Source: Methanobacterium sp.
GTDB lineage: Archaea > Methanobacteriota > Methanobacteria > Methanobacteriales > Methanobacteriaceae
Direction of reading: 5' to 3'
Length of the DNA stretch: 64,000 bases
NCBI RefSeq assembly: GCF_038562635.1
Contig: NZ_JBCFBO010000001.1
Coordinates: 1,776,643-1,840,642 of the forward strand
Under the pieces are notes generated by a model. That model was not told the DNA's origin. It was given only the letters and a program-made list of their open reading frames with translations, and did no database searches. Positions 9,518-19,401 of the stretch are shown here, one piece after another; position 1 is the first letter of the stretch, and every line of letters starts with the position of its first letter. The translations under genes and the position numbers were made by a program.

Positions 9518-9868
9518 TTATTTTACTAAATCTTCAATTAAACCAACAATTTCTGGATTAATAAGTTTATAGTGTATCCATACTCCCTCTTTACGTCCTT
9601 TGATAAACCCTGCATTTTTAAGTACATTTAAATGATGTGAAATAGTTGATTGGGGCTTTTCAAGAGCCATAATTATTTCACAAACACACAGCTCCCCGTC
9701 CTGCAATAAATAAAGTATTTTAAGCCGGGTCGGGTCTGAAATTGCTTTAAATTGATCTGATCTGACTTCAAAAGTTTTATCAGAAGGAATTTTAGATAAA
9801 ATTTCCTTTAAATTTTCTATCTGGTCATTACAGGGTTTTCCCTTGCCGGTAATTTCACATGTTTTCAT
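9518..9868 (-). CDS. arsR: ArsR-family metalloregulator
   Basis: 116 residues from the ATG at 9868 (GGG 6 nt upstream). A longer frame from a TTG at 9892 exists but lacks a ribosome site. Winged helix with ISDPTRLKILYLL, recognition helix QSTISHHLNVLKNAGF and wing KGRKEGVWIHYKL. The metal motif ELCVCE (about 59-64) is the classic As(III) site of ArsR. A cysteine pair also sits near the N-terminus (TCEITGKGKPC). It likely represses the upstream cluster through the dyad at 12013-12036, and is the fourth gene of that operon. Confidence 0.9.
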   Translation of the reverse strand: MKTCEITGKGKPCNDQIENLKEILSKIPSDKTFEVRSDQFKAISDPTRLKILYLLQDGELCVCEIIMALEKPQSTISHHLNVLKNAGFIKGRKEGVWIHYKLINPEIVGLIEDLVK

Positions 9869-9932
9869 AGTTATCCCTGTTAAAAAGCTCAAATTTCGGA
9901 ATATTTTTCACTCTTTAAATGTGTTAATTTAA

Positions 9933-10172
9933 TCATGCTTTTTCTTTTATCCATTTCTTGATTTCATCTACTGATGGAAGTCTTCCCATTGATTTTATTT
10001 CACCTTCAACTGCGAATCCAGGCATGGACATTAAGCCTGCTTCTAATATTTTATCCATATCTTGAATTTTAACGATTTCTATATCCATATCTAATTCTTT
10101 TACTGCTTTTTTTACAGCCTTTTCCAGTGCTTTACAATTAGCGCATCCAGTACCGTATACTTGAACTTTCAT
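9933..10172 (-). CDS. Small thioredoxin-like redox protein
   Basis: 79 residues. MKVQVYGTGCANCKALEKAV has a CxxC active site at Cys10 and Cys13, then a compact thioredoxin fold with the cis-proline region MSMPGFAVEG. This is the MTH895-type redox-active disulfide family. It lies between the permease and ArsR genes in the arsenic-type operon, an arrangement common for permease-linked redox proteins, and may supply reducing power or carry metal to the permease. Confidence 0.9.
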   Translation of the reverse strand: MKVQVYGTGCANCKALEKAVKKAVKELDMDIEIVKIQDMDKILEAGLMSMPGFAVEGEIKSMGRLPSVDEIKKWIKEKA

Positions 10173-10215
10173 TTTTTATCACCTTTCTCGGTTTAAATTT
10201 TGTCATAAAATGATT

Positions 10216-11196
10216 TTAACCTATTATGAAATTAAACAGGTATCCTATCAAAATAATAGATACTGCCAGTATTCCAACAAACACTGCCAGAAGCTTTGGT
10301 TTCAACACTTTCCTTAAAATTATCATTTCAGGAAAAGAAAGTGCCGTAACAGACATCATAAATGCCAGTGCAGTACCTACAGGAATACCTTTTTCAATAA
10401 ACACTGCTACTAACGGTATAATACCTGCAGCATTAGAATATAAAGGAACTCCAATAAGAACAGCTACAGGAACTGCTAAAGGATTACCTGGACCAGCATA
10501 CTTGACTAATAGTTCAGCAGGAGCGTATCCATGTATTAGCGCACCTATACCTATTGCTATAATTACATATGGAGTGACTCTCTTTAAAATGTCGACCATA
10601 TAGTCCCAACCATATTGAGCACGTTCTTTTAGTGTCATTTTTTCTAATCCAGTTACATTACTACCCGTAGCTTCCATTTTTTTCAGCATTTCATAAACAT
10701 AGCTTTCAACTTCGCCTTCCAGTTTAAGCCTTCCTATAATTATACCTGCAGCTATAGCTATTATGAGCCCTGAAAGAATATATAAACCAGTTATTTCCCA
10801 CCCTACCATTCCTAAAAGCAGAATAACTGCTATTTCATTTACCATTGGTGATGAAATCAAAAAAGAAAATGTTACACCCAGAGGTATGCCCGCCTCTACA
10901 AAACCTATGAATAAAGGCACCGCTGAACATGAACAAAATGGAGTAATAGTACCTAGGAGAGCTGCCAGTATGTTGCCTAAATACTCGTTCTTCCCGCTGA
11001 CAATCTGTCTTATCTTAACAGGCGAAATATAACTCCGGAAAAATGATATTACAAATATTAAAACAGCGAGTAAGATCAATATCTTAATAGTATCATATAT
11101 AAAGAAATTGACTGCGCTCCCCAATGAAGAAGTCTGATTTAAGCCCAATAATGTGTATGTAAGGTAATTAACCATTTCCTGTAATATATCTGCCAA
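10216..11196 (-). CDS. Permease of the UPF0718/DUF318 family (ArsP-like)
   Basis: 326 residues with about eight to ten membrane segments in two halves. The motif TPFCSCSAVPLFIGF near residues 82-96 contains the conserved cysteine pair of the family, and a second inverted half has GVPLYSNAAGIIPLV. Relatives include ArsP, which expels trivalent organoarsenicals. Placed after arsM, so export of methylated or inorganic arsenite is a fair inference, though other metalloids or organics are possible. Confidence 0.85.
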   Translation of the reverse strand: MADILQEMVNYLTYTLLGLNQTSSLGSAVNFFIYDTIKILILLAVLIFVISFFRSYISPVKIRQIVSGKNEYLGNILAALLGTITPFCSCSAVPLFIGFVEAGIPLGVTFSFLISSPMVNEIAVILLLGMVGWEITGLYILSGLIIAIAAGIIIGRLKLEGEVESYVYEMLKKMEATGSNVTGLEKMTLKERAQYGWDYMVDILKRVTPYVIIAIGIGALIHGYAPAELLVKYAGPGNPLAVPVAVLIGVPLYSNAAGIIPLVAVFIEKGIPVGTALAFMMSVTALSFPEMIILRKVLKPKLLAVFVGILAVSIILIGYLFNFIIG

Positions 11197-11225
11197 ATTA
11201 TCGCCAACTTTTTTTTAAAGTTTCA

Positions 11226-11981
11226 TTATTTAACTGCCTTAATTTGAACACTGGTGATTTTTCCTACCAGCCGTTCGTCCATGTTTGGCTCTGTGAAATA
11301 GTGCTGTTCCACAGTTTGGATATCTTTAAATCCTGCTTCTTTTATTGTATCCAAATAAGCTCCTTTCTCCATAGCTCCTGCAATGCAGTTAGACCATGCG
11401 TCAAAACTGCGTTTAATCTCTCCAGGAATATTTCCCTCTGTCACCAGATCTGATACTAAAATATGCCCTCCCGGCCTTAAAACCCTAAAAGCTTCTTTAT
11501 AAGCTACCAATTTATCAGGCGTAAGGTTAATTACGCAATTACTTATAATAACATCTATAGAATCATCATTAACGGGTAAATTTTCTATTTCTCCCAGTTT
11601 AAATTCAACATTTTCATATTTACCTTCTTCAGCATTTTTAACGGCAGTTTCTACCATTTCTTCAGTCATATCTACTCCAATGACTTTACCCGATTCGCCA
11701 ACCTTGTTTGCTGCAAGAAAAACATCTATTCCCCCGCCAGATCCAAGATCCAATACTGTTTCTCCTTCTTTAAGATCTGCAAGTGCAGTAGGATTGCCGC
11801 ATCCGAGCCCAAAAACAGCTTCTTCAGGTATACTTTTAATATCTTCCATGGTATACCCTGCAGCTTTAGCCTGTTCAATTGTTAAATCAACTCCAGAGCA
11901 GCAAGAACAATAAGATTCTTCTTTTGTCGCTATTTTTGAGTATCTACCCTTTACAAACTCCTTAATTTCTTTTTCGTCCAT
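11226..11981 (-). CDS. arsM: Arsenite S-adenosylmethionine methyltransferase
   Basis: 251 residues from the ATG at 11981 (GGTG 6 nt upstream); an ATG at 11993 in the same frame is the alternative. SAM-binding motif VLDLGSGGGIDVF. The cysteines expected for arsenite binding are visible: CSCCSG near the N-terminus, FGLGCGNP, ISNCVINL and SNCIAG. First gene of the operon arsM - permease - thioredoxin-like - arsR - DUF166, with the operator dyad just upstream. It converts As(III) to methylated forms with thiols as reductant. Confidence 0.93.
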   Translation of the reverse strand: MDEKEIKEFVKGRYSKIATKEESYCSCCSGVDLTIEQAKAAGYTMEDIKSIPEEAVFGLGCGNPTALADLKEGETVLDLGSGGGIDVFLAANKVGESGKVIGVDMTEEMVETAVKNAEEGKYENVEFKLGEIENLPVNDDSIDVIISNCVINLTPDKLVAYKEAFRVLRPGGHILVSDLVTEGNIPGEIKRSFDAWSNCIAGAMEKGAYLDTIKEAGFKDIQTVEQHYFTEPNMDERLVGKITSVQIKAVK

Positions 11982-12012
11982 TATATGCACCATTTCAAAT
12001 AAGTTTAATTCT

Positions 12013-12036
12013 ATATATCCAAATATATGGATATAT
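12013..12036. promoter_or_regulatory. Dyad operator, probable ArsR site
   Basis: Perfect inverted repeat ATATATCCA - 6 nt - TGGATATAT, 32 bases upstream of the arsM start on the minus strand, where the TATA box or transcription start should lie. Size and symmetry fit ArsR/SmtB operators. It could also influence the divergent flavoprotein gene at 12145. Confidence 0.75.
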
Positions 12037-12144
12037 TAAATATAAAATTATTGATTTTTCATATAAAAAACAACAAAAATTCAAGCTTATATACTTTGAA
12101 CTTACAAAATTCATAGTGTCTAATTCCGAAAGGTGAAAAAATAA

Positions 12145-13506
12145 ATGAAAATAGCAATAGTAGGTGCTGGAGCCGGTGGGCTTTCAACAGCCTCTAACAT
12201 AAGAAAATACAATAAAGATGCGGAAATAACTGTAATTACCATGGGGAAACATATTGCTTATTCCCCTTGTGCTATCCCCTATGTTTTAGGTGGGGAAGTA
12301 GAGAATTTTAAGGATATCATTATGCATGAAGCAGAAGATTACCTTGAAAAGAACATAAAGATCATAACTCAAGCAGAAGTTTTTGACATATCAAGCAGCG
12401 AAAATAAAATAAAATACCGTCTTATAAACGAAAAAACAGAAGAATATGAATTATCCTATGACTATCTCATTATAGCAACCGGGGCAAGTTCATTCATCCC
12501 TCCAATTGAAGGTACTAACCTAAATGGTGTTTTCAAGCTTAGGACCCTTGAAGACGGTCTTAAAATCAATGAATGGGCTGAAAAAAGCCAAAATGCAGTG
12601 ATTATAGGGGCGAGTTTAATAGGTGTAGAAGTATCATATGCACTCCGGCAAAAGGGCCTTAATGTTACAATGACTGAGATGCTACCTCAAATCATTCCAA
12701 GGTCACTGGATCCAGATATGGCAACAATAGTTCAGGATTACCTGGAAAAACACGGCATAAACGTGATTTTAGGGCAGGGAATTGACAAAATCATAGGCGA
12801 TGAACATGTAGAAGGGGCTGTCTTTGAAGACAATGTTATAGACGCTGATCTGGTCATAATGGCTACTGGAGTCCGGCCTAAAACAAAATTAGCCGAAATG
12901 GCAGGGTGTGAACTTGGAAAATGGGCAATAGTGGTCAATGAAAAGATGCAGACATCCATACCAAACATATATGCAGTTGGAGATTGTGTAGAAGTATTCG
13001 ACGCGATAACTGGAGAGAGCACTCAATCCATGTTAGGAACAACTGCTGTAAGACAGGGAAAAATCGCAGCCAAAAATATCGCAGGAATAACTGCTGAATT
13101 TAAACCAGTCCTAAATTCCAATGTCTCCAAAGTTGGAGAACTTGAATTTGGTGCTGTAGGCCTAACAGTTGCATCAGCACGGCAAAACGGAATAGATGCG
13201 ACATATGGTAAAATTAGAGCTCTTACCAAAGCCCGTTATTATCCTGGGGCAAAAAGAATTGATGTTAAAATTATAAATAATCTTAAAGGACGGATTATTG
13301 GATGTCAGCTGATTGGGGAAGAAAGAGTTGCAGAAAGAGTAGATATAATGTCACTCGCTATAATAAAGGGCGTTACCTGCTCTGAACTTGCAACTACAGA
13401 ATTTTCCTATGCCCCTCCAGTTTCAATGGTTACAGATCCAATTATTCTGGCTGCAGAAGATGCTTGCAGTAAATTAAAATCAGTTAATAAGGAAGAACAA
13501 GATTAG
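12145..13506 (+). CDS. FAD-dependent pyridine nucleotide-disulfide oxidoreductase (CoA-disulfide reductase / NADH oxidase type)
   Basis: 453 residues. FAD site GAGAGGLS at 7-14; single redox cysteine Cys42 in AYSPCAIPY, the position seen in NADH oxidase and CoA-disulfide reductase; NAD-binding VIIGASLIGVE; second FAD motif IYAVGDC; C-terminal dimerisation domain with YYPGAKRIDVK. It may reduce CoA-disulfide or oxygen with NAD(P)H. Divergent from the arsenic operon and sharing the 11994-12144 promoter region, so a role in thiol supply under arsenic or oxygen stress is possible. Confidence 0.9.
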   Translation: MKIAIVGAGAGGLSTASNIRKYNKDAEITVITMGKHIAYSPCAIPYVLGGEVENFKDIIMHEAEDYLEKNIKIITQAEVFDISSSENKIKYRLINEKTEEYELSYDYLIIATGASSFIPPIEGTNLNGVFKLRTLEDGLKINEWAEKSQNAVIIGASLIGVEVSYALRQKGLNVTMTEMLPQIIPRSLDPDMATIVQDYLEKHGINVILGQGIDKIIGDEHVEGAVFEDNVIDADLVIMATGVRPKTKLAEMAGCELGKWAIVVNEKMQTSIPNIYAVGDCVEVFDAITGESTQSMLGTTAVRQGKIAAKNIAGITAEFKPVLNSNVSKVGELEFGAVGLTVASARQNGIDATYGKIRALTKARYYPGAKRIDVKIINNLKGRIIGCQLIGEERVAERVDIMSLAIIKGVTCSELATTEFSYAPPVSMVTDPIILAAEDACSKLKSVNKEEQD

Positions 13507-13587
13507 TTCTCCTAAAACTTTTTTATTTAAATTTTTAACGCTAAAAAAATTATAATTAACTTAATTATCCAATTAAGCTATCTAAAC

Positions 13588-15078
<1,491 letters not shown>

Positions 15079-15203
15079 TATAATACCTCCAGCATCCAAT
15101 TGGACTTTAAAAATTAAAATTAAATAATTATGATAAATTGTATCCCTTTTGAAGCGTGTTAAATCCCCTTTTACGTTTCACCTCTTAGGTAGTACAACCT
15201 ATT

Positions 15204-15830
15204 TCAATAACGTATTTTATTATTGCCAAATCCATATTTTAAAAAATCTACAAGACTACTTGAATTTTCAAGCACTTTTTCCATTTTATAGTCTTCTTCT
15301 TCATCAAACATTTCGTTAAAATGGAATACCATATAGTTCAATATTTTTAGGATGAAATCCTCAGAAAATCTATTATTAAAATCTCCATCTTTAATAGCTT
15401 TTTTGATTCTTTCCTCAAGCCATGCTTCCTTATTTCTCTCAAGGATATTTTTCGCATATTCGTAAATTTCACTTTCCCTTTCCTTCCGGAACATTATACC
15501 CAGTTTAAAATACTTGGGAAATGCAACTGCAAACTCATAAGCTATCTGGACCTGCACTTTAAATCTTTCAAAGATATCTTTTCCTTTAAGATCATCAATA
15601 CATCCTTTCATACGGTCATTTATGAATTTGCACTCAGCTTTATGGGCAGATTGAAGTAAAAACACGTAAAAAGCCTGTTTATCTTGAAAGTGATAGTAAA
15701 AGGTACCTTTGCTGATACCTGCATTTTTAAGGATAATATTTAAGGAAGCATTTTCGTAATTTTTCGCTGTAAATTCATCTAAAGCCGCCTCAATAAGTTC
15801 ATTTTTTCTTTTAAATGACTTTTGTTCCAT
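15204..15830 (-). CDS. TetR/AcrR-family regulator
   Basis: 208 residues. N-terminal helix-turn-helix: IIEAALDEF-like start, KNAGISKGTFYYHFQDKQAFYVFLL around residues 29-55, typical of TetR. The remainder is a helical ligand-binding domain. It precedes the tetraether-synthase-like gene by about 125 nt on the same strand, and a dyad that may be its operator lies at 15957-15972. If it controls its neighbour, the ligand might be a lipid or membrane-active compound; that is inference. Confidence 0.88.
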   Translation of the reverse strand: MEQKSFKRKNELIEAALDEFTAKNYENASLNIILKNAGISKGTFYYHFQDKQAFYVFLLQSAHKAECKFINDRMKGCIDDLKGKDIFERFKVQVQIAYEFAVAFPKYFKLGIMFRKERESEIYEYAKNILERNKEAWLEERIKKAIKDGDFNNRFSEDFILKILNYMVFHFNEMFDEEEDYKMEKVLENSSSLVDFLKYGFGNNKIRY

Positions 15831-15956
15831 TTAATTTATCCTCCATCAGATGGCCTATAAATGAAAGCAGTATATCCTTTTAATCTTCAATACATACACT
15901 CTCAATATATACTGGTTTTAAGTGTATTGCAAATATAATATATAAACCTGATGGTC

Positions 15957-15972
15957 TAGACTATGCAGTCTA
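15957..15972. promoter_or_regulatory. Dyad upstream of the TetR gene
   Basis: TAGACT - ATGC - AGTCTA, perfect 6-bp arms, beside an AT-rich TATA-like tract (15930-15946) in the leader of the TetR gene. Palindromes of this size are typical TetR operators; autoregulation is likely. Confidence 0.55.
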
Positions 15973-16057
15973 CAGAATTAAAATTGTTTAAAATAAAAAT
16001 AGTTTAATTTTGAGGAATTTTCTTAAATTTTATAAAAATTTAAATACTTTCCTTTTC

Positions 16058-16666
16058 TTAAACTTTTGAAACCTTTTTCAAATGTATCTTATGACCATAT
16101 CCTTTTTGTTCTTTACTGATTCTATACCTGTAACCTGTAGCCTCTTCAAGTGCCATTGCTGAAGTATTGGTATAAGGACATGTTGTTATTAAGACTCCTT
16201 GTTTTTCAAGCTGCTTACACAATCCAAAGAAACGGCAATTTTTTATTTCAAGTTCGGCTTCTCCATCCCTAACCTCATATTCCATATCTCTTGCAAATTT
16301 ATGTTTAATGAAATATTCTTTTACAGATTGAAAAGCAGATTCTCCATTTGTAAACTCAACACCGTCTTTTTTCAATTCATTGGTAAACGTACGGCCTATT
16401 TCTCTAGTTACAGAGTAAGATCCCCTCCCAGATATTGTCCAGAGGCCGTGTGTTAAAGCCAGTATCATAAGAGCCATTGGACCTTCCCCTTCGGATCCTA
16501 TCTTTTCATCTTCAAGGGGGAAAAACTGATCCTTTTCTATACCGCATATTGGGCAAACCCAGTCTGCAGGAAGATCTTTTAAATCGGTACCTGCTTCAAT
16601 TCCATTTTCAGGGTCTCCACTACTTGAATCGTAAATATAACTGCATATATCACACTTGTATCTCAT
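16058..16666 (-). CDS. Rubredoxin domain fused to a hydrocarbon-binding (V4R-like) domain
   Basis: 202 residues from the ATG at 16666 (TTG at 16678 possible). Residues 1-50 are a rubredoxin: CDICSYIYD and CPICGIEKDQFFPL give the four iron-binding cysteines. Residues 65-200 form an alpha/beta domain with CRFFGLCKQ and TTCPYTNTSAMALEEATGY, resembling V4R/hydrocarbon-binding domains; this second call is less certain. It could couple electron transfer to sensing or a small reductase activity. A stand-alone rubredoxin with nearly the same first 50 residues is at 22321. Confidence 0.75.
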   Translation of the reverse strand: MRYKCDICSYIYDSSSGDPENGIEAGTDLKDLPADWVCPICGIEKDQFFPLEDEKIGSEGEGPMALMILALTHGLWTISGRGSYSVTREIGRTFTNELKKDGVEFTNGESAFQSVKEYFIKHKFARDMEYEVRDGEAELEIKNCRFFGLCKQLEKQGVLITTCPYTNTSAMALEEATGYRYRISKEQKGYGHKIHLKKVSKV

Positions 16667-16937
16667 TTTATCATCCAATTAACTTTTTTTACCATGATTA
16701 AGATTTTTAAGCTTTAGAAAATTTTTATATATCGTTTGGCTTTACCCGAACTATTTATATATTATACACAAATAATGCATATAAATGTTGCTATCTAACT
16801 TAAAACCGTAATTAAAAGCAGCTAAAGAGTAATACAGAGAAGATAATCTAAAAATCCATAAAAACATAAATTATAGCCTCAAATCAAATAATAATCTACT
16901 AATTACAGAATATGCTTAATAAAACATTCCCAACAAT

Positions 16938-16978
16938 AAAAAAAAAGTAGACCCTTGAAAATTGTATATTTTCAAGGG
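16938..16978 (-). terminator. Intrinsic-type terminator of hcp
   Basis: 11-bp perfect stem (16952-16962 with 16968-16978, loop 5 nt), followed on the minus strand by CTAC and nine T residues. It lies 24 nt after the hcp stop codon. Confidence 0.8.
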
Positions 16979-17001
16979 CGTGAAATGAGAACTTTACTCA
17001 T

Positions 17002-18369
17002 CTATCCTAAAATTGCTTTAATATCTTCTTTTGGGTCTCCAATTGGTTTTATATCGTAATTTTCGACCAGTACATTTAGAATATCTTCATTTACCCATGC
17101 AGGTATAATTGGACCAAGGTAAATACCTTTAATTCCAAGTGCAAGCAAGCTCCAAAGGATTGCAACGGCTTTCTGCTCCATCCAGCTTAAAACAAATGTG
17201 AGTGGAAGCTCGTTTATCTCCAGGCCAAATAATTCTGAAAGTGCAGCTACAATGTCAATTCCAACTATTGCATCGTTACATTGACCAAGGTCTATTAATC
17301 TTGGAACTCCCTCAATATCACCAAGCTGAAGGTCATTGTACCTGTATTTACCGCATGCAAGTGTCAATACAACTGTATCTTCAGGTAAATTTTTGACAAA
17401 TTCTCTATAATAGCTTGTTTTTGGCATTGGGGAATCACATCCTCCAACTACAAAGAATCTCCTTATTTTTCCCGCTTCTACTAATTCTTTAATTTTTGGG
17501 GCAAGTGAAAGGACTGTGGAAGCTCCAAATCCTGTTGTAAATACTTTTTCTCCAGGTTCATCTGGAAGTTCTGGTAAAGATTTTGCTTTTTCAATTACTG
17601 GGGTAAAGTCGTAATCGTCTATATGCGGGACTCCAGGTAACTGTGCAACTCCTGATGTGAACATTCTTTCTTTATATTCATCTGTTGGTATTAATACACA
17701 GTTCGATGTTCCAAGTATTGCGACAGGGTACTTTGAAAATGTTTTCCTCTGATCGAACCATGGTCCCCCAAGTTGCCCGACAAGATGGTCGAATTTTTTA
17801 AATTCAGGATATCCATGTGCAGGAAGAAGCTCTGAGTGTGTGTAAACGTTAATTCCTGTCCCTTCTGTTTGTTTAAGCAGTTCATATAATGCTTTAAGGC
17901 TGTGACCCGTAGCAACGATACCATGACCTTTTACAGTTCCAGTTTTTACTTCTGTTGGTTCAGGTTCGCCGTATTTTTCTATAAGAGCTTTCTTTAAAAG
18001 CTGCATTGTTTTTATGTTCATTTCCCCTGATTCAAGAGCAAGTTTTACAAATTCTCCTGTATCCTGGTTAACATTTGTTAGTGTAGAGTAAAATCCTCTT
18101 TCTAAAAATCCATCTACTTCTGGATCGGTATATCCCAATTCTCTTGCGTGGTAAAGATATGCAGATATACCTTTAATTGAAAACAATAGATTGTCTTGAA
18201 GTCTTGCAACTGTTGCTCCCTTTCCACAAACACCTTTTACTGTACAACCAGTTCCTCTAGCAGTTTGAGAGCACTGATAACAAAGCATATCTAAGTCTTC
18301 TTTTACAGGTGGACAACTTCCGCCTCCTGATGATTCAGAACTTTTCCTACCAAATAGTTCAAATTTCAT
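17002..18369 (-). CDS. hcp: Hydroxylamine reductase / hybrid cluster protein
   Basis: 455 residues from the ATG at 18369 (GGAGG 6 nt upstream); a frame extending to 18402 has no ribosome site. N-terminal cluster cysteines in CYQCSQTARGTGCTVKGVCGK. The hybrid-cluster ligands appear in the middle and C-terminal parts (GTSNCVL, VGGCDSP, LACGKYRYN, DLGQCND). The family reduces NO or hydroxylamine and copes with nitrosative stress. Shorter than the roughly 550-residue enterobacterial enzyme, as usual for archaea. Divergent from an msvR-like regulator, with sites in its promoter, and ended by a clear terminator. Confidence 0.93.
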   Translation of the reverse strand: MKFELFGRKSSESSGGGSCPPVKEDLDMLCYQCSQTARGTGCTVKGVCGKGATVARLQDNLLFSIKGISAYLYHARELGYTDPEVDGFLERGFYSTLTNVNQDTGEFVKLALESGEMNIKTMQLLKKALIEKYGEPEPTEVKTGTVKGHGIVATGHSLKALYELLKQTEGTGINVYTHSELLPAHGYPEFKKFDHLVGQLGGPWFDQRKTFSKYPVAILGTSNCVLIPTDEYKERMFTSGVAQLPGVPHIDDYDFTPVIEKAKSLPELPDEPGEKVFTTGFGASTVLSLAPKIKELVEAGKIRRFFVVGGCDSPMPKTSYYREFVKNLPEDTVVLTLACGKYRYNDLQLGDIEGVPRLIDLGQCNDAIVGIDIVAALSELFGLEINELPLTFVLSWMEQKAVAILWSLLALGIKGIYLGPIIPAWVNEDILNVLVENYDIKPIGDPKEDIKAILG

Positions 18370-18391
18370 GTTTTTCCTCCATCTTACTGTG

Positions 18392-18468
18392 TTCGTCTGC
18401 ATACGAATGTTTCATTATCTACGAACAATAGCATATATAATTTTCGGTTTTGTTTCATAGTGCACGAA
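18392..18468. promoter_or_regulatory. hcp promoter with MsvR-like boxes
   Basis: Perfect inverted repeat TTCGT-CTGCAT-ACGAA at 18392-18407 and further CGAAC half-sites at 18422-18426 and 18464-18468. A TATA-like tract (18431-18440, read TTATATATGC on the minus strand) puts the dyad at the likely transcription start of hcp. The pattern resembles the TTCG/CGAA boxes reported for MsvR. Confidence 0.7.
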
Positions 18469-18620
18469 CAAAGTATATAAAGAACACCAACATACTTTGT
18501 AAACAAGAAAAGTTATCTTATTCAAAAAAATATGATTATCAAAAAAGTTAATATTTAAACATATCATTTTATCTAGGACTAAAGTAGAACTAGATATAAA
18601 CCTTAAAGAGAGGCTATCTT

Positions 18621-19391
18621 ATGAAAGACACGAATCAAAAAAAATCCCACGATACCCAAATCGGATTATTTGCAACATCAAAGGGTATACGAGCCATAGA
18701 TAGTCCCGTAAAGTCTAAAATATTATCAATGCTTAGAAAAGGAGAATTAAGCTTTGATCAGATAGTAGCTTCATCTGGAAAGGCCAAATCAACTGTATCA
18801 GTACACCTCAAAAAACTGGTAGATGAGGGAATAATCGATTCAAAGCCTGACCCTCAAGATGCACGTAAAAAGATATTTTTTATAAAATCAGAATATATCG
18901 GCGAATTGGCACGAAATAAAAAACAGGAAGACGATTTAGAGAGTTACGTCTCCAGCTATGTTTTAAGCGACGGAGACCCGTTCGAATTTTTCAGATTAAT
19001 GTTTAAGACCATACGTGTAGGCCTAATAAACCAGGGTATTAATATTGACCCCATACTTCACGATGCAGGGATCAAAGTAGGAAAAGCACTATATGAAAGA
19101 GTAGCTGACCCCGAAATGAGCAAATTCCTCGGAAATATCGCCCAGTTCTGGGAAACCCACTATCTAGGTAATGTTGAAGTTAAAAATCTTGAACCTTTAA
19201 TAATTAACGTCAGCGAATGCTATGAATGCAGGCATTTGCCTTACCTTGGAAGACCTGCATGTGCATTTGATGCAGGAATATTAGAAGCTCTTTTTTCATC
19301 TTATTACAATGATAAACGAGCCGTTACTGAAACAAAATGCTATGCTATGGGCAATAAATACTGCTGCTTTGTTATAGACAAAAATGAATAG
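18621..19391 (+). CDS. MsvR-like redox regulator (wHTH + V4R), paralog 2
   Basis: 256 residues. Residues 18-85 are an ArsR-type winged helix (SPVKSKILSMLRKGELSFDQ, KSTVSVHLKKLVDEGII). Residues 110-256 are a V4R domain with cysteines CYECRHLPYLGRPACAF and CYAMGNKYCCFVI. It is closely similar along its whole length to the protein at 24831. MsvR in related methanogens represses its own and flavodiiron genes and responds to redox state through these cysteines. Divergent from hcp, so it probably controls that gene. ATG 7 nt after GAGG. Confidence 0.88.
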   Translation: MKDTNQKKSHDTQIGLFATSKGIRAIDSPVKSKILSMLRKGELSFDQIVASSGKAKSTVSVHLKKLVDEGIIDSKPDPQDARKKIFFIKSEYIGELARNKKQEDDLESYVSSYVLSDGDPFEFFRLMFKTIRVGLINQGINIDPILHDAGIKVGKALYERVADPEMSKFLGNIAQFWETHYLGNVEVKNLEPLIINVSECYECRHLPYLGRPACAFDAGILEALFSSYYNDKRAVTETKCYAMGNKYCCFVIDKNE

Positions 19392-19401
19392 TCAATAAAG
19401 A

